Source of the DNA: Planotetraspora thailandica
Lineage (GTDB): Bacteria; Actinomycetota; Actinomycetes; Streptosporangiales; Streptosporangiaceae
Length of the DNA stretch: 64,000 nucleotides
Assembly (NCBI RefSeq): GCF_016863335.1
Contig: NZ_BOOR01000043.1
Span: 62,001-126,000 of the forward strand
Reading direction: 5' to 3'
Below, piece by piece: positions 1 to 11,433 of this stretch. Below the pieces are notes generated by a model that was not told the origin of the DNA, did not search any database, and saw only the letters and a list, made by a program, of their open reading frames with translations. A program made the translations under genes and the position numbers. Position 1 is the stretch's first letter. The number at the start of each line of letters is the position of its first letter.

Positions 1-3000
1 CCGCAGCCGCCCGCGAGCGCTTCCGATGGGCCGACGGGCGGTTCCGATGCGCCGACGGGCGAGCGGCCGCCGCGAACCGGGAAGCGGCCGTATTCGACCC
101 CGGCCGACCGCGACCCCGCCGCCACTGCCTCTCCCATGGGCTCTGCTCCCTCCGGAGAGCCCGTGCCGCCCGTCGGCCCTGCCACCCCGGCCACCCCCGC
201 CGATCCTGCTGCCCCTGCTGATCTGGTCGGCGCCGCCGGCGAGCCTCCGCCTCCTGCGGCCCCCGCGCGGCCGTCCACCACGCCCACGCCGCCGGCCTCC
301 GAGAGCCCCAGGTCTTCGGAGGATCGCGGGTCTTCGGAGGATCGCGGGTCTTCGGAGGATCGGAGGGCTTCCGAGGACGTCGGGGGCTCTGAGGGCGCGG
401 CTCCGCTGCGGGAGACCGCGCACCCGCGACTGGTCGACATCCCGGACAAGCTCGTGGCCTCGGGGCCGCCGCGCCTGCGCCGGGCCACCATCCCCCGGGA
501 GAACCCCGACGGGCCCGAGGCCCAGCGTCGCCGGCCGTACGAGCCGGGCGGCGCACGCACCGACGGCGGCGCGCACGGCCATCCCGCCGACCCCGCCGAC
601 CCCGCCGCCCCCGCGTCGAGCCACGGCGGCGACCCCGCACATGGTCATGCACCGGTGCGTGGTTCCCAGGACGGCCCGGCCTCGGCCTCTGAGGGCCGCG
701 GCGGCCACGACGGGCCTTGGGCCCATATGCCTCCCGGAACCGGCGGAGAGGCGGTGGACCTGTCTCCTCCCAGCGGCATCCGGGTGGGGCCGCAAATCCC
801 GGCGGAGCCGGAGAGCGCCCCAGGAGGCCCGCCCGCGGACCCCGCGCGTCCGCCCGCGGACTCCGCGCCGGATCCGGGCGAGCCCACGCGGGAGCTCGAG
901 CGGATCGGCAGGCCGCCGGGAGGGCGACCGGCCAGACCCGACGTGCTCGTCGCCTCGGGCCCGCCGCGCTCCGGTCGCCATCATCGGCTGACCCCGTCGC
1001 GCCGGTTAGGGCCGAGAGGGCTGCTCTTCGCCGCCGTCACCGTGGCCGTGCTCCTGGTCGCCGCCGTACTGGGCGTCGGCCTGGTCAAGTGGGCCAGGAC
1101 GCCGCAGACGGGGGGCCTGCGCCTCGCCGCGGGAGCCGGCCAGTCGGGAGACTCCGCGTTCGCCGCCCCCGGTCTGCCGGGCAACGGGTCGAGCCAGGTG
1201 CTCAACGCGATCACTTCGGTGGGCTCGACGGTGGTGGCGGTGGGCAGCGACGTCACCGGCAGGCTCCCCCGGCCGCTGTTCCTCGTGTCCGCCGACGGCG
1301 GCAAGACGTGGGATCTGGGCCGTGTGGCGGGGCCCGCCGGTTATGAGGCGGGGGCCGGGGCGGTCGGCAGGGTCGTCGGCGGCGCTGGGCGCTGGCTGGC
1401 CGCGGGCACTGACGTGATGGGCGCGGCCGGAGAGGCGCCCCGAGGGATGTGGGTGTCACAGGACGGCCGGTCGTGGACGGCCGTGGACACGGCGGGGCTC
1501 ACCGCCTTCGGCGGGCAGGACCGCATTACGGACATCGCCAGGACGTCGGGCGGTTTCGTCGCGGTGGGCTCGTCGGCCACCAGGGACGGCAGCGCCGGTC
1601 CGGTCGCATGGGTGTCCCCCGACGGCACGACGTGGACCAAGGTGGGCCCGATCGGCACGTCCGACACGGTGCGCGGGATGCGTGCGGTCGTCGCGCGCGG
1701 AAACCAGGTCGTGGCCCTGGCCGACCCGGGCGCGGGCGGTTCGGGCTCGGTGGTCCTGCGGTCGGACGACGGCGGGCGGACGTGGCTGAGTCCGGCCTCG
1801 ACCGTGGGCGGTGTTCAGCCGGAGCCGGGCACGCTCGCCGCCGTGGCGGACGGGTTCGTGCTCGTCCCCACCCGGCAGAGGTCGGCCGACGGCGAGGTGA
1901 CCGTCTACTGCTCGCCCGACGGCGGCTCCTGGCACGACTGCGGCACCATCGGCAAGCTGGGCCGCGACGGCACGGGCGTACGGGTGGTGGCGTCGTCGGC
2001 GGCGGGGCTCGCGGCCGTCGCCGAGTCGGCCTGGGAGACCTACACCGTCTACACCAGCGACGACGGCCGCGCGTGGACCAAGGCGGCGAACCTCGGCGAG
2101 ATACCGGGCACGCTGCGCGGGCTGACCATCACCGACGCGGGCCTGCTTGTCGCCGGCGGTGACCAGCGCGGCCCCGGCGACGTGCAGAACCTGCCCGTCC
2201 TCATGACGGCGTCCAAGGGGAAGCAGCCGAGGACCGTGCCGCTGGGGGACATCGCAGGCCTCAGCCGCCTGGCCCGCGACACCGCGGACGTCGCCGTCGC
2301 GGGCGGGGCGTTCGTCGCGGTCGGCTCGGCCAACGGCGACGCCGCGATCTGGACCAGCGGCAACAACGGTGCCAACTGGAGTGACGTGCGCCTCAAGGGC
2401 GTGCTCGGCGGGCTCGGCCGGCAGTCGCTGGACGGGGTCGCGCACGGGCCGAAGGGGTGGCTGGCGGTCGGCAGCACCATGACCGACCCCGCCGTGACCC
2501 GGCCCCTGCTGGTGGTGTCGGACGACGGCCGGTCGTGGAAGCCGGGGCCGCGGATCGACGTTCCGGCCGGGCACTACCTGCTCGCCCCGCGCGTGGTCGC
2601 CGCGGGGCCGAAGGGCTACGTCGTCGCGGGTGACGACCGCGCCGCCGCGGGCACGCTGCCCGCCCTGTGGTTCAGCCCCGACCTCAGACGTTTCACCCGC
2701 GTGCCGCCCGCCGGCATGCCCGCCGGGGGAGCGGGGGTGCGCATCGCCGCGGTCGCCGCCACGCCGGACGGATTCATGGCCGTGGGCGGGTCGGGCACGG
2801 CCGACCGCGAGACCGGTGTGGTCTGGGTGTCGCCCGACGGCCTGCGCTGGACGGCCATGACCCGGGTGATGCCGGACGACGCCCGATCGGCCGGGCTGCG
2901 GCACGTGGTGGCCGCCGGTCCCGGCGTCGTCGCGATCGGCACCGCCCTGACCGCCGCCGGCCAGCGGCCCTTCTCCGTCGTGTCCACCGACAACGGAGCC

Positions 3001-3315
3001 TCCTGGGAGTACAGCAGGCTGCCGGTCGACGAGTCGGCGGTGGTTCTTGACTTGGTGGTCACCAACGGAGGGATGGTGGCCGTGGGGTCGCACGGCCCGG
3101 CGGGAGAGGGCGACAGCGCCGCGTGGATCTCCGAGAACGGCCTGGACTGGAGACGCCAGGCGCTCACCCAGGACGGCCTGGGCGGCGCGGGCACGCAGTG
3201 GCTCGGAGCCGTGGCCGTCTCGGGCGCCCGCGTGCTGGCGATCGGCAGATCCACGGGGTACGGCGACGACCACCTGACCATCTGGCGGAGCTCGCTCACA
3301 CCTCAGACGCGATGA
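1..3315 (+). CDS. Membrane-anchored Asp-box (BNR-like) beta-propeller protein, 5' partial
   Basis: The frame is open from the first base, so the gene starts upstream of the window; an internal ATG lies at position 136. The first third is Pro/Ala/Gly-rich, low in complexity and carries short tandem repeats. One hydrophobic segment at about 1014-1090 ([19 protein letters not shown]) would anchor the protein with its C-terminus outside. The rest repeats an Asp-box signature, S-x-D-G-x-[TS]-W: for example [38 protein letters not shown] and SENGLDW. I count about eleven, as in sialidase or BNR-type propellers. No catalytic sialidase residues can be assigned, so a binding or sensing role outside the cell is only inferred. 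The 3' end overlaps the convergent Nudix gene by 20 nt. Confidence 0.8.
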   Translation, partial: PQPPASASDGPTGGSDAPTGERPPRTGKRPYSTPADRDPAATASPMGSAPSGEPVPPVGPATPATPADPAAPADLVGAAGEPPPPAAPARPSTTPTPPASESPRSSEDRGSSEDRGSSEDRRASEDVGGSEGAAPLRETAHPRLVDIPDKLVASGPPRLRRATIPRENPDGPEAQRRRPYEPGGARTDGGAHGHPADPADPAAPASSHGGDPAHGHAPVRGSQDGPASASEGRGGHDGPWAHMPPGTGGEAVDLSPPSGIRVGPQIPAEPESAPGGPPADPARPPADSAPDPGEPTRELERIGRPPGGRPARPDVLVASGPPRSGRHHRLTPSRRLGPRGLLFAAVTVAVLLVAAVLGVGLVKWARTPQTGGLRLAAGAGQSGDSAFAAPGLPGNGSSQVLNAITSVGSTVVAVGSDVTGRLPRPLFLVSADGGKTWDLGRVAGPAGYEAGAGAVGRVVGGAGRWLAAGTDVMGAAGEAPRGMWVSQDGRSWTAVDTAGLTAFGGQDRITDIARTSGGFVAVGSSATRDGSAGPVAWVSPDGTTWTKVGPIGTSDTVRGMRAVVARGNQVVALADPGAGGSGSVVLRSDDGGRTWLSPASTVGGVQPEPGTLAAVADGFVLVPTRQRSADGEVTVYCSPDGGSWHDCGTIGKLGRDGTGVRVVASSAAGLAAVAESAWETYTVYTSDDGRAWTKAANLGEIPGTLRGLTITDAGLLVAGGDQRGPGDVQNLPVLMTASKGKQPRTVPLGDIAGLSRLARDTADVAVAGGAFVAVGSANGDAAIWTSGNNGANWSDVRLKGVLGGLGRQSLDGVAHGPKGWLAVGSTMTDPAVTRPLLVVSDDGRSWKPGPRIDVPAGHYLLAPRVVAAGPKGYVVAGDDRAAAGTLPALWFSPDLRRFTRVPPAGMPAGGAGVRIAAVAATPDGFMAVGGSGTADRETGVVWVSPDGLRWTAMTRVMPDDARSAGLRHVVAAGPGVVAIGTALTAAGQRPFSVVSTDNGASWEYSRLPVDESAVVLDLVVTNGGMVAVGSHGPAGEGDSAAWISENGLDWRRQALTQDGLGGAGTQWLGAVAVSGARVLAIGRSTGYGDDHLTIWRSSLTPQTR
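313..384 (+). repeat. 18-bp in-frame tandem repeat (SSEDRG)
   Basis: Four units of an 18-bp repeat (TCTTCGGAGGATCGCGGG). The first two are identical and the third and fourth degenerate. They encode SSEDRG-type hexapeptides in the cytoplasmic, low-complexity part of the propeller protein. Confidence 0.85.
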
Positions 3316-3700
3316 CCCCCCATTCCCTGAGCGCGTCGGCGAGCCCGTCGGTCAGCGGGAGCCGTACGAGATCGGACAGGTCGATCCAGGCCGCGTCCGC
3401 GGCGTCGTCTCCCGGTGACAGGCGGCGGTCGGACGCGCTCGTCGCCAAATAGTCGTGGATCTCGTAGACGACGTCTCCCGGGCCCGGCCGTTCCACGGTT
3501 CCCGCCCGTTCGCCGACGATCACATGGAGTCCGGTCTCCTCCAGGAGCTCGCGGCGTACCGCCTGCGCGTCGGTCTCGCCGGGCTCGACGCGCCCGCCCG
3601 GCAGCGACCAGAGCCCCTCACCCGGTGGGCGGCCCCGGCGTACCAGAAGCAGCCTGCCGCCGTCGACCACGATCGCTCCCACACATCTCACGCGTCGCAC
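3296..3700 (-). CDS. Nudix hydrolase (MutT-like)
   Basis: A 134-residue single-domain Nudix protein. The Nudix box is complete: G-R-V-E-P-G-E followed by [10 protein letters not shown], fitting Gx5Ex7REUxEExGU at about residues 35-57. Such enzymes hydrolyse a nucleoside diphosphate linked to another moiety; the substrate (oxidised NTP, sugar nucleotide or other) cannot be read from the sequence. The gene is convergent with the propeller gene, sharing 20 nt, and divergent from the DUF6758 gene, with which it shares a promoter region of about 70 bp. Confidence 0.88.
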   Translation of the reverse strand: MRRVRCVGAIVVDGGRLLLVRRGRPPGEGLWSLPGGRVEPGETDAQAVRRELLEETGLHVIVGERAGTVERPGPGDVVYEIHDYLATSASDRRLSPGDDAADAAWIDLSDLVRLPLTDGLADALREWGVIASEV

Positions 3701-3773
3701 AAAACCAAGATTACGACTGGATAACGGGTGGGCCCTTGACGTAAGCGCTCACCACGAAGCACCGTGAGTAGTT

Positions 3774-4415
3774 GTGAGAACCGCGCCTACCTGTCCGCGG
3801 TGTTTCGGGCCGCTGCGGGAGCCGAGCGTCTGGTCGAGCTCCTGGCGTTGCGGCGTGCACGGAGACGTGCTGCCGTTCCAGCCCCCTCACCATCCCTCTC
3901 AGGCCGCGCTCGACATGCTGCGCCGGTCGGCCCGGGTGCCCGTGTGGTTGCCGTGGCCGTTGCCGCCGAGCTGGCTGGTGACGGGGTTCGCCGGGGCGGG
4001 GGACGAGCGCAGCGGGATAAGGGCCAGCGTCGTCGCCCTCACCGGTCCCTCCATTACCCACGGCCCCGCCGACATGCTAGTGATCGCCGAGGAACCGGGC
4101 GTCGGACTCGGCGCCGGTTTCGCCGGATTGCAGGGATCGGATCCCGGTGCCGGATTCGACGCCGGGCCGCCCCACGCGAAGATCGACGCGCGTGGCCATC
4201 CGACGGCCCTGTGGTGCGCGGGGCGTGTGCCGGAAGACCGGGCCGTCTACGTCGGGGAGGCCCTCGGCAACTGGTTGTGGACGGTCGCGTGGCCCGCGGA
4301 GGCCGGCTGCTTCATCGCCTTGGCCGACCTGTCCCTGCGCGATCTGCGTGATCAGGATCAGGCGCTCGATCTGCCGTTCGGCGCCTTTTCACCCCGCCTG
4401 GACGGCGATGTCTAG
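3774..4415 (+). CDS. DUF6758 family conserved actinobacterial protein
   Basis: A 213-residue protein starting at GTG. The N-terminus has a possible zinc knuckle: CPRC at residues 7-10, then a WRCGVHG segment, which gives C-x2-C...C-x2-H. Motifs include VWLPWPLPPSWLVTG, GAGDERSG and EALGNWLWTV. They match the uncharacterised actinobacterial DUF6758 family as I remember it. No enzymatic motif is visible. It lies 42 bp upstream of a metallo-beta-lactamase-fold gene, and I recall the two side by side in Streptomyces too. They are probably co-transcribed, but the function is unknown. Confidence 0.75.
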   Translation: MRTAPTCPRCFGPLREPSVWSSSWRCGVHGDVLPFQPPHHPSQAALDMLRRSARVPVWLPWPLPPSWLVTGFAGAGDERSGIRASVVALTGPSITHGPADMLVIAEEPGVGLGAGFAGLQGSDPGAGFDAGPPHAKIDARGHPTALWCAGRVPEDRAVYVGEALGNWLWTVAWPAEAGCFIALADLSLRDLRDQDQALDLPFGAFSPRLDGDV

Positions 4416-4457
4416 TCGGGCGGGCACGAGCAGCCGGGGATAGTAAGGTTCTGAGCC

Positions 4458-5168
4458 GTGACAGCGCGTATCGAACGAGTGGTGACTTCGGGCGTCGTCG
4501 AGATCGAGGACGTCGAGCACAAGGTCGAGAACAACACCTGGATCGTGGGCGACGACGACGAAGTGATCGTCATCGACCCCGCGCGTGACGCGGAGAAGAT
4601 CCTCGAGAAGGTGGGCGAGCGTGAAGTGCTCGCCGTCATCTGCACCCATGGCCTGCCTGATCATGTGGGCGCCGCGATCGAGGTGGCCGCGCGGGACGAG
4701 GCCGTGATCGCCGTGCACACCAGGGACAAGCGCCTGTGGCGGCAGACGTGGGAGGAGACCTGGCCCGACATCGACATGGAGGACGAGGGCCTGTTCGCCG
4801 TCGGCGGCGTCGAGCTCGAGGTGCTCGCCACTCCCGGCGTGACCCCCGGCGGCGTGTCGCTCTACTGCGAGGACCTCGACGCGGTCTTCACCGGGAAGAC
4901 CCTCCTGATGGACGGCCCGGGCAAGCTGGGCGGGGAGTATCCCGCGCTCAGCGACCAGCTGACGTCCATCGGCGAGCGGCTTTTCACGCTGCCCCACGAG
5001 ACCCGCGTGCTTCCCGCCCACGGCGAGGAGGGCACCATCGGCGATCTCGAGCCGCAGTTCGACAACTGGTTGTCGGGCTCGCTGGTCTCGGGTGAGGAGC
5101 CCGTCGCCCCGCCGCCTCTCGCCGACGGCACCCGCGCGGCCGGTGTCAGGCTGGACCTCGACGAGTAG
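4458..5168 (+). CDS. Metallo-beta-lactamase-fold protein with degenerate metal site
   Basis: A 236-residue MBL-fold protein. The fold markers are in order, but several metal ligands have changed. The HxHxDH motif reads H64-G-L66-P-D68-H69, so the second His is Leu. The later TPGHTPG motif reads TPGVTPG (V128). The bridging Asp of TGDTL reads TGKTL (K147). Only the last His (LPAHG, H188) is conserved as expected. Family members with intact ligands are glyoxalase II-like hydrolases. This one may bind one metal weakly, or be a pseudoenzyme with a structural or regulatory role. It follows DUF6758 and precedes a RecB-like nuclease by 5 bp, so the three are probably one operon. Confidence 0.85.
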   Translation: MTARIERVVTSGVVEIEDVEHKVENNTWIVGDDDEVIVIDPARDAEKILEKVGEREVLAVICTHGLPDHVGAAIEVAARDEAVIAVHTRDKRLWRQTWEETWPDIDMEDEGLFAVGGVELEVLATPGVTPGGVSLYCEDLDAVFTGKTLLMDGPGKLGGEYPALSDQLTSIGERLFTLPHETRVLPAHGEEGTIGDLEPQFDNWLSGSLVSGEEPVAPPPLADGTRAAGVRLDLDE

Positions 5169-5173
5169 GGGCG

Positions 5174-6139
5174 ATGGAGCAGCTGGGCCTCGACGACGTC
5201 ACGCCGAGGCGGCTCTACACCTGCACGCCCTCACGGCTGAACACCTGGCTCGACTGCCGCCGCCGGTACCGGTTCACCTATCTGGATCGCCCGGCTCCGC
5301 AGAAGGGCCCCGCGTGGGCGCATAACAGCGTCGGGGCTTCGGTCCACAACGCCTTGGCTGCGTGGTGGCGGGAGCCGTACGAGCGGCGCACGCCGATGAC
5401 GGCGGCGATCCTCGTCACCAACGGGTGGATCACCGAAGGTTTCAGGGATGCCGAGCAGTCGTCCGCGTGGCGGGACCGGGCCCGCGAGATGGTGTCCGGA
5501 TATGTCCGGACCCTTGATCCGTCGGACGAGCCGGTCGGCGTCGAACGCACGGTGGCCACGCGCACGCGCGTGATCGCCGTGTCGGGGCGGGTGGACCGGC
5601 TCGACCGCCGCGGGGACGAGCTCGTCGTGGTCGACTACAAGACAGGCCGCCGCCCGCTCGGACCCGACGACGCCAGGTCCTCCATCGCGCTGGCGATCTA
5701 CGCCATCGCGGCATCGCGCATGATGCACCGTACGTGCCACAAGGTGGAACTCCACCACCTGCCCACCGGCGTCGTGGCCGAATGGGAGCACACCGACGAG
5801 TCGCTCGGCCGCCATCTGCGCAGGGCCGAGGAGATCGCCGAAGAGGCGTCCGCCGCCGACGAGGCCTACCGGTCGTGGGCGGGCAAGGGCACCGGCCGCG
5901 CCGGAGCGGGGCGTGGTGAGGCAGGGCGCAGTGAGGCGGTCCAGGTTCCGGCCGAGATCGACGCGATGTTCCCGGCAAGCCCGGGACCGATCTGCTCCTG
6001 GTGCGACTTCCGGCGGCACTGCCCCGAGGGCCGGGCCGCCTCGTCCGACCGTCTCCCGTGGGACGGCCTCGCCGACGGCTCCTCGTCACCGACAGGCGAC
6101 GGCTCTCCGGCCGCCACGGGCGAGCCGTCCTCGGTCTGA
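5174..6139 (+). CDS. RecB-like PD-(D/E)XK nuclease with probable Fe-S cluster
   Basis: A 321-residue protein of the RecB/Cas4-like family. The N-terminus has the typical SRLNTWLDCRRRYRFTYL segment. The nuclease core reads GRVDRLDRRGDELVVVDYKTG, with the DYK catalytic signature at about residues 155-160. Near the C-terminus, CSWCDFRRHC together with the N-terminal Cys forms the four-cysteine arrangement that binds a 4Fe-4S cluster in AddB- and Cas4-type nucleases. An Arg/Gly/Glu-rich insert at about residues 240-260 is low in complexity. It starts 5 bp after the MBL-fold gene, which indicates co-transcription. It probably processes DNA ends, but no helicase partner sits beside it. Confidence 0.85.
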   Translation: MEQLGLDDVTPRRLYTCTPSRLNTWLDCRRRYRFTYLDRPAPQKGPAWAHNSVGASVHNALAAWWREPYERRTPMTAAILVTNGWITEGFRDAEQSSAWRDRAREMVSGYVRTLDPSDEPVGVERTVATRTRVIAVSGRVDRLDRRGDELVVVDYKTGRRPLGPDDARSSIALAIYAIAASRMMHRTCHKVELHHLPTGVVAEWEHTDESLGRHLRRAEEIAEEASAADEAYRSWAGKGTGRAGAGRGEAGRSEAVQVPAEIDAMFPASPGPICSWCDFRRHCPEGRAASSDRLPWDGLADGSSSPTGDGSPAATGEPSSV

Positions 6140-6224
6140 CCGTCCGTACGGCGGGCGCCCCGAAGAGGCGCGCTCGCCTACGGCGGGAGACACGGCCGGC
6201 GACGCTTGGGTTCAGGCGCTGGGC

Positions 6225-7136
6225 TCAGGCGGCGAGCCGCCCGGGGCGGCGGCTGGGGTCGACCAGCCCCCGCAGGCCCTTGCTGACGTCGTATCCCGCC
6301 GCTCCCAGCCGTTCGCGTGAGGCGCGGAGCATCTCCCTGGTCGAAGGCGTGAACGCGCGCTGGTGCAGCGATTCCGGCAACGAGTTGGTCACCTTCCTGA
6401 ACGCCTTGAGCGCCAGCGTCACCGCGGCCTGCGGCACCTCGGGCAGCACGCCGTACATCGTCCTGGCCCAGTCGGGCAGCGAGTAGTAGCACAGTGCGCC
6501 GAACGGGAAGTACAGCGGCTTGCCGGGGGCGAGGAAGCGCAGATCCTGGGGCATGCGCGGCCACAACAGGAACTTCACCGCGGCCGTCGCCTCCGGTATG
6601 GGACGCAGGCGCGGCCGGATCTCGGCGAAGTAGGCGTCCATCTCGGCGACCGAGCCGGGCACGTCCTCCGGGTGGAGGCCCACGTAGGCCGCGCTGCGCC
6701 GCTGCTCGGCCAGGTAGCGGTCGGCCACGCTGTCGGAGATCGGGGCTCCGGCTCTGCGGACGATCTCCAGGTAGGACGTCACCTCGGCGCAGTGCACCCA
6801 GAGCAGCAGCTCGGGATCGTCGACCCGATGTTTCCTGCCGGTCTCCGGGTCGTGGATGCGCAGGGTCCGGTGGATGTCCCGCACGCGCCTGCCGACCTCG
6901 TCGGCCTCGGCTGGGCTGCCGTACGTCACCCGTCCCACGAAGTCCGCCGTACGGCGCAGCCGGCCGAACGGGTCCTCCTGGAAGTTGGAGTTCTGCCAGA
7001 CGCCGAGCATCGCCAGCGGGTGCAGCGCCTGCAACATGAGGCCGCGCACTCCGCCGACCCACATGCACCGGTCGATGTGCACCCGCCAGGTGGCCGAGTC
7101 GGGCGCCTGGGCGGTGAGGCCGTCGATCGTCGCCAT
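6225..7136 (-). CDS. Oxygenase MpaB family protein (DUF2236)
   Basis: A 303-residue DUF2236 protein. Recognisable segments are GGVRGLMLQALHPLAM near the N-terminus, with its conserved HP pair, then WVHCAEVTSYL and FPFGALCYYSLPDWAR. The family includes MpaB-type haem-binding oxygenases and latex-clearing-protein relatives. The conserved His residues, including the one in WVHCAEV, are the likely haem or metal ligands. The substrate is unknown. The gene lies 12 bp downstream of the alpha/beta hydrolase on the same strand, so the two probably form an operon. Confidence 0.8.
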   Translation of the reverse strand: MATIDGLTAQAPDSATWRVHIDRCMWVGGVRGLMLQALHPLAMLGVWQNSNFQEDPFGRLRRTADFVGRVTYGSPAEADEVGRRVRDIHRTLRIHDPETGRKHRVDDPELLLWVHCAEVTSYLEIVRRAGAPISDSVADRYLAEQRRSAAYVGLHPEDVPGSVAEMDAYFAEIRPRLRPIPEATAAVKFLLWPRMPQDLRFLAPGKPLYFPFGALCYYSLPDWARTMYGVLPEVPQAAVTLALKAFRKVTNSLPESLHQRAFTPSTREMLRASRERLGAAGYDVSKGLRGLVDPSRRPGRLAA

Positions 7137-7148
7137 GTGCCGGGGCCC

Positions 7149-8027
7149 TCAGCCGCGCTGGAGCAGCCGGCTCTCCGCGGCGTTCCAGAACCTCGTCAGG
7201 GCGGCGGCCGTGGTCTCCGGAGCCTCCACGGCGGGGGAGTGCACCGAACCGGGGACGACGACGCACTCGGCCGACAGCCGGTGCGCCATCTCGGCCTGCA
7301 GGACGGGCGGCCACCCGTCGTCGTGCTCGCCGTACAGGACCAGGAGGTCGAGCCCGCTGCCGGCCAGATCGTCGACCCGGTCGCGGGCGTTCAGCACCTG
7401 GTCGGCCATCGCGAGGAGGCCGGCGGGTGAGTTGGCGAGCAGCCGCTTGCGGAGGAAGGCGACGATGTCGTCGGGCACGCCGGCCCTCAGCGCGTCCGGC
7501 TCCATCCGGTTGGCCCACAGGTAGTCGATGCCGTGCTCGGGCAGCTCGGTCAGCATGATCCGGCCGGCCCGCTCCCGCGGGCCGATGATGCCCGCCGGGC
7601 CCGAGCTCATCAGCGTGAAGGACGCGAGCTGCGCGTTGCCCTTCAGCACGGTCTCGCGGGCCACGAGCCCGCCGAAGGAGTGGCCGAGCAGGTGCACGGG
7701 CTCGCCCGCGCCGACGTAGGCGGCGATGGCGTCCACGTCGGCGCCGAGGGACGCGCAGGTGTACGCCTGGGGATCATCGGGCCCCGGAGTCTCGTACTGC
7801 CCGCGCATGTCGACCGCGATCACCCGCCGGCCCGCCTGGGCCAGCGTCTGCAGGACCGCGAGGAAGTCCTCCTTGCTGCCGGTGTATCCCGGCACCAGGA
7901 GGGCGGGCCACCGCTCGGCGACGCCGCTCACCGGCAGGGCTTCCAGGGCCGCGAACGAGCCGACTTCGGTCTCGATCTGAAGGACGGTGACCCCGGGAGG
8001 AAGGGTAAGGAATCGCGGCGTACTCAC
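7149..8027 (-). CDS. Alpha/beta hydrolase
   Basis: A 292-residue alpha/beta-hydrolase. The start was set at the GTG at 8027 because GAGGAG lies six bases upstream and the frame further upstream has no family-like sequence. The nucleophile elbow is GHSFGG (Ser of GxSxG). The oxyanion segment is PGYTGSKEDF, the acid loop LVLYGEHDDGWP and the catalytic His near PGSVHSPAVE. No signal peptide is visible. The protein is a carboxylesterase or thioesterase-like enzyme of unknown substrate, probably co-transcribed with the downstream MpaB-type oxygenase. Confidence 0.85.
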   Translation of the reverse strand: MSTPRFLTLPPGVTVLQIETEVGSFAALEALPVSGVAERWPALLVPGYTGSKEDFLAVLQTLAQAGRRVIAVDMRGQYETPGPDDPQAYTCASLGADVDAIAAYVGAGEPVHLLGHSFGGLVARETVLKGNAQLASFTLMSSGPAGIIGPRERAGRIMLTELPEHGIDYLWANRMEPDALRAGVPDDIVAFLRKRLLANSPAGLLAMADQVLNARDRVDDLAGSGLDLLVLYGEHDDGWPPVLQAEMAHRLSAECVVVPGSVHSPAVEAPETTAAALTRFWNAAESRLLQRG

Positions 8028-8256
8028 GAGGTCTCCTCTGCCCCACCGAGGGGTCGCGGAACAGGTCGGCCGAAGGGCCCGGCCAGGCTCCACGCCCCAG
8101 ATCGGCTGATGTGCCTGTCGGCTGCTTCGCTCACGTGGCATCACGATACCGAGCGAAACCGGTCGCGACACCGCCGAAAACCTGATGCAGGTTGCGGCCG
8201 GTCATCGCGCATGCCTCATGCCGAAGTCCATACCCACTGAGCGGGGAAGCTCCCGC

Positions 8257-10059
<1,803 letters not shown>

Positions 10060-10342
10060 TCGGTCGAAGGCGGGCCCTTCCGGAACATCCGACCGGCAGA
10101 TCTTTCCCGGTTCGGGTCCTCGCGGACGTCACACCCTCGTCATGATCAGCGACCGCGACATCCAATAACTGGGGGATCGGAGCCGAGCCCCGGATCAACA
10201 TAGTGCGGTCGCACCTTCAGAGAGCAGTCTACTCGATACCACAACGCGGAACCGATTTCTGCTTCTTCTGGCTAAAAGTCTCGCGCGGCGGGGCGTATGA
10301 GGACCTGGCGGACGTGTGACTTCGGCCACGTACGCTGCACCC

Positions 10343-11014
10343 ATGACTGATTCCTCATCCGCCCACTCCTCCGGCGTTGTGGACCTGCTGGGGGTCCTGG
10401 CGTACGCGGAGCTGACCGCGTTCCTCAAGCTCGCGGAGGACGCCGGGCTGCTGGCCCCGACCCTGAACGACAGGGCCGAGCTGAGCGACGTGGCGGCGAC
10501 TGAATACGGCCATTTCCGGGTGCTGCGCGACAAGTTGTCCTCTCTCGGGGTGGACCCGGAGGAGGCGATGGCGCCGTTCGTGGACGCGATCGACGCCTGG
10601 CACGCGCAGACCAGGCCGAGGGACTGGCATGAGGCGCTGGTCAAGGCGTATGTCGGCACCGGCATCGCGGGTGACTTCTACCGCGAGGCCGCCCGGCATG
10701 CCGAGGAGTCGATCCGCCTGCTGGTCGACGAGGTGCTGGCCGACGAGAGCCGTTCGGAGTTCGTCGTCGAGCGGGTGCGGGCGGCGATCGAGGCCGACCC
10801 CCGGCTGAGCGGCAGGCTCGCGCTGTGGGCGCGCCGGATGGTCGGGGAGGCGTTGAGCCAGGGTCAGCGGCTCGCCGCGATCCGGCCCGAGCTCGCCGCG
10901 ATGCTGGCGGGCGAGGGCGGCGAGGACCTTGCGGAGATCGGCAGGTTGTTCGCCCGGTTGACCGAGCAGCACGGCAAGCGCATGGCGGCGCTCGGGCTGA
11001 CCCCTGGAGGCTAA
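10343..11014 (+). CDS. Ferritin-like fold protein (MiaE-related)
   Basis: About 223 residues, helical throughout. Acidic and His residues sit at helix positions (AYAELTAFLKLAEDAG, YGHFRVL, HAEESIRLLVDEV), as in ferritin-like four-helix bundles of the tRNA-hydroxylase type. Homologues sit next to the DEAD-box helicase in many actinobacteria, including mycobacteria. The ATG at 10343 is preferred over a GTG 27 bp upstream because the family begins close to it. A TACGCT six bases before the ATG could be the -10 box of a leaderless transcript. Whether it binds iron, and which substrate it acts on, is unknown. Confidence 0.75.
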   Translation: MTDSSSAHSSGVVDLLGVLAYAELTAFLKLAEDAGLLAPTLNDRAELSDVAATEYGHFRVLRDKLSSLGVDPEEAMAPFVDAIDAWHAQTRPRDWHEALVKAYVGTGIAGDFYREAARHAEESIRLLVDEVLADESRSEFVVERVRAAIEADPRLSGRLALWARRMVGEALSQGQRLAAIRPELAAMLAGEGGEDLAEIGRLFARLTEQHGKRMAALGLTPGG

Positions 11015-11021
11015 GCGTTAG

Positions 11022-11051
11022 TTGACACTTACGATAGTAATGACTTACTTT
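11022..11051 (+). promoter_or_regulatory. Promoter with operator-like dyad before VOC-arsR operon
   Basis: TTGACA at 11022-11027 is followed after 18 bp by TACTTT at 11046-11051. The spacer holds the inverted repeat TTACGATAGTAA (11029-11040). This fits an operator for the ArsR-type repressor encoded two genes downstream, implying negative autoregulation by inference. Confidence 0.6.
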
Positions 11052-11076
11052 CATGGGGCAGTCCTATGAAGGGAGC

Positions 11077-11421
11077 ATGACCATGGGTCGACCTGTGGTG
11101 TTCTTCGACATCGCGGCCACCGACGCGCCCGCACTCTCCGGCTTCTACAGCGAGCTCTTCGACTGGCGGATCGACGCCGCCAACCCGATGGGATACGGGC
11201 TCGTGGAGGCTGGGGAGGGAGGCATCCCCGGCGGCATCGGATCTGGCGAGGCCAAAGGGGTGAGCATCGTCGTCGCGGTCGACGACGTGCAGTCATACCT
11301 GGACAAGGCGGAAGCTCTGGGTGGGAAGACGCTCATCCCGCCGTATGACGTGCCGGACACAGGTACGCTCGCGGAGTTCACCGACCCCCAGGGCAACCGC
11401 ATCGGGCTCTGGAAGCGCTGA
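11077..11421 (+). CDS. VOC family (glyoxalase/bleomycin-resistance fold) protein
   Basis: A 114-residue VOC protein beginning MTMGRPVVFFDIAATD. It has the FYSELFDW segment and ends FTDPQGNRIGLWKR, both typical of the two-paired beta-alpha-beta-beta-beta fold. Metal ligand positions are only partly conserved. The start at 11077 is set by AAGGGAG two bases upstream; an ATG 24 bp earlier lacks a site. It is the first gene of an operon with an ArsR regulator (12-bp gap) and a SRPBCC protein. I recall VOC/ArsR/SRPBCC neighbourhoods in other actinomycetes. The substrate is unknown. Confidence 0.8.
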   Translation: MTMGRPVVFFDIAATDAPALSGFYSELFDWRIDAANPMGYGLVEAGEGGIPGGIGSGEAKGVSIVVAVDDVQSYLDKAEALGGKTLIPPYDVPDTGTLAEFTDPQGNRIGLWKR

Positions 11422-11433
11422 CAGGAGCGACGC

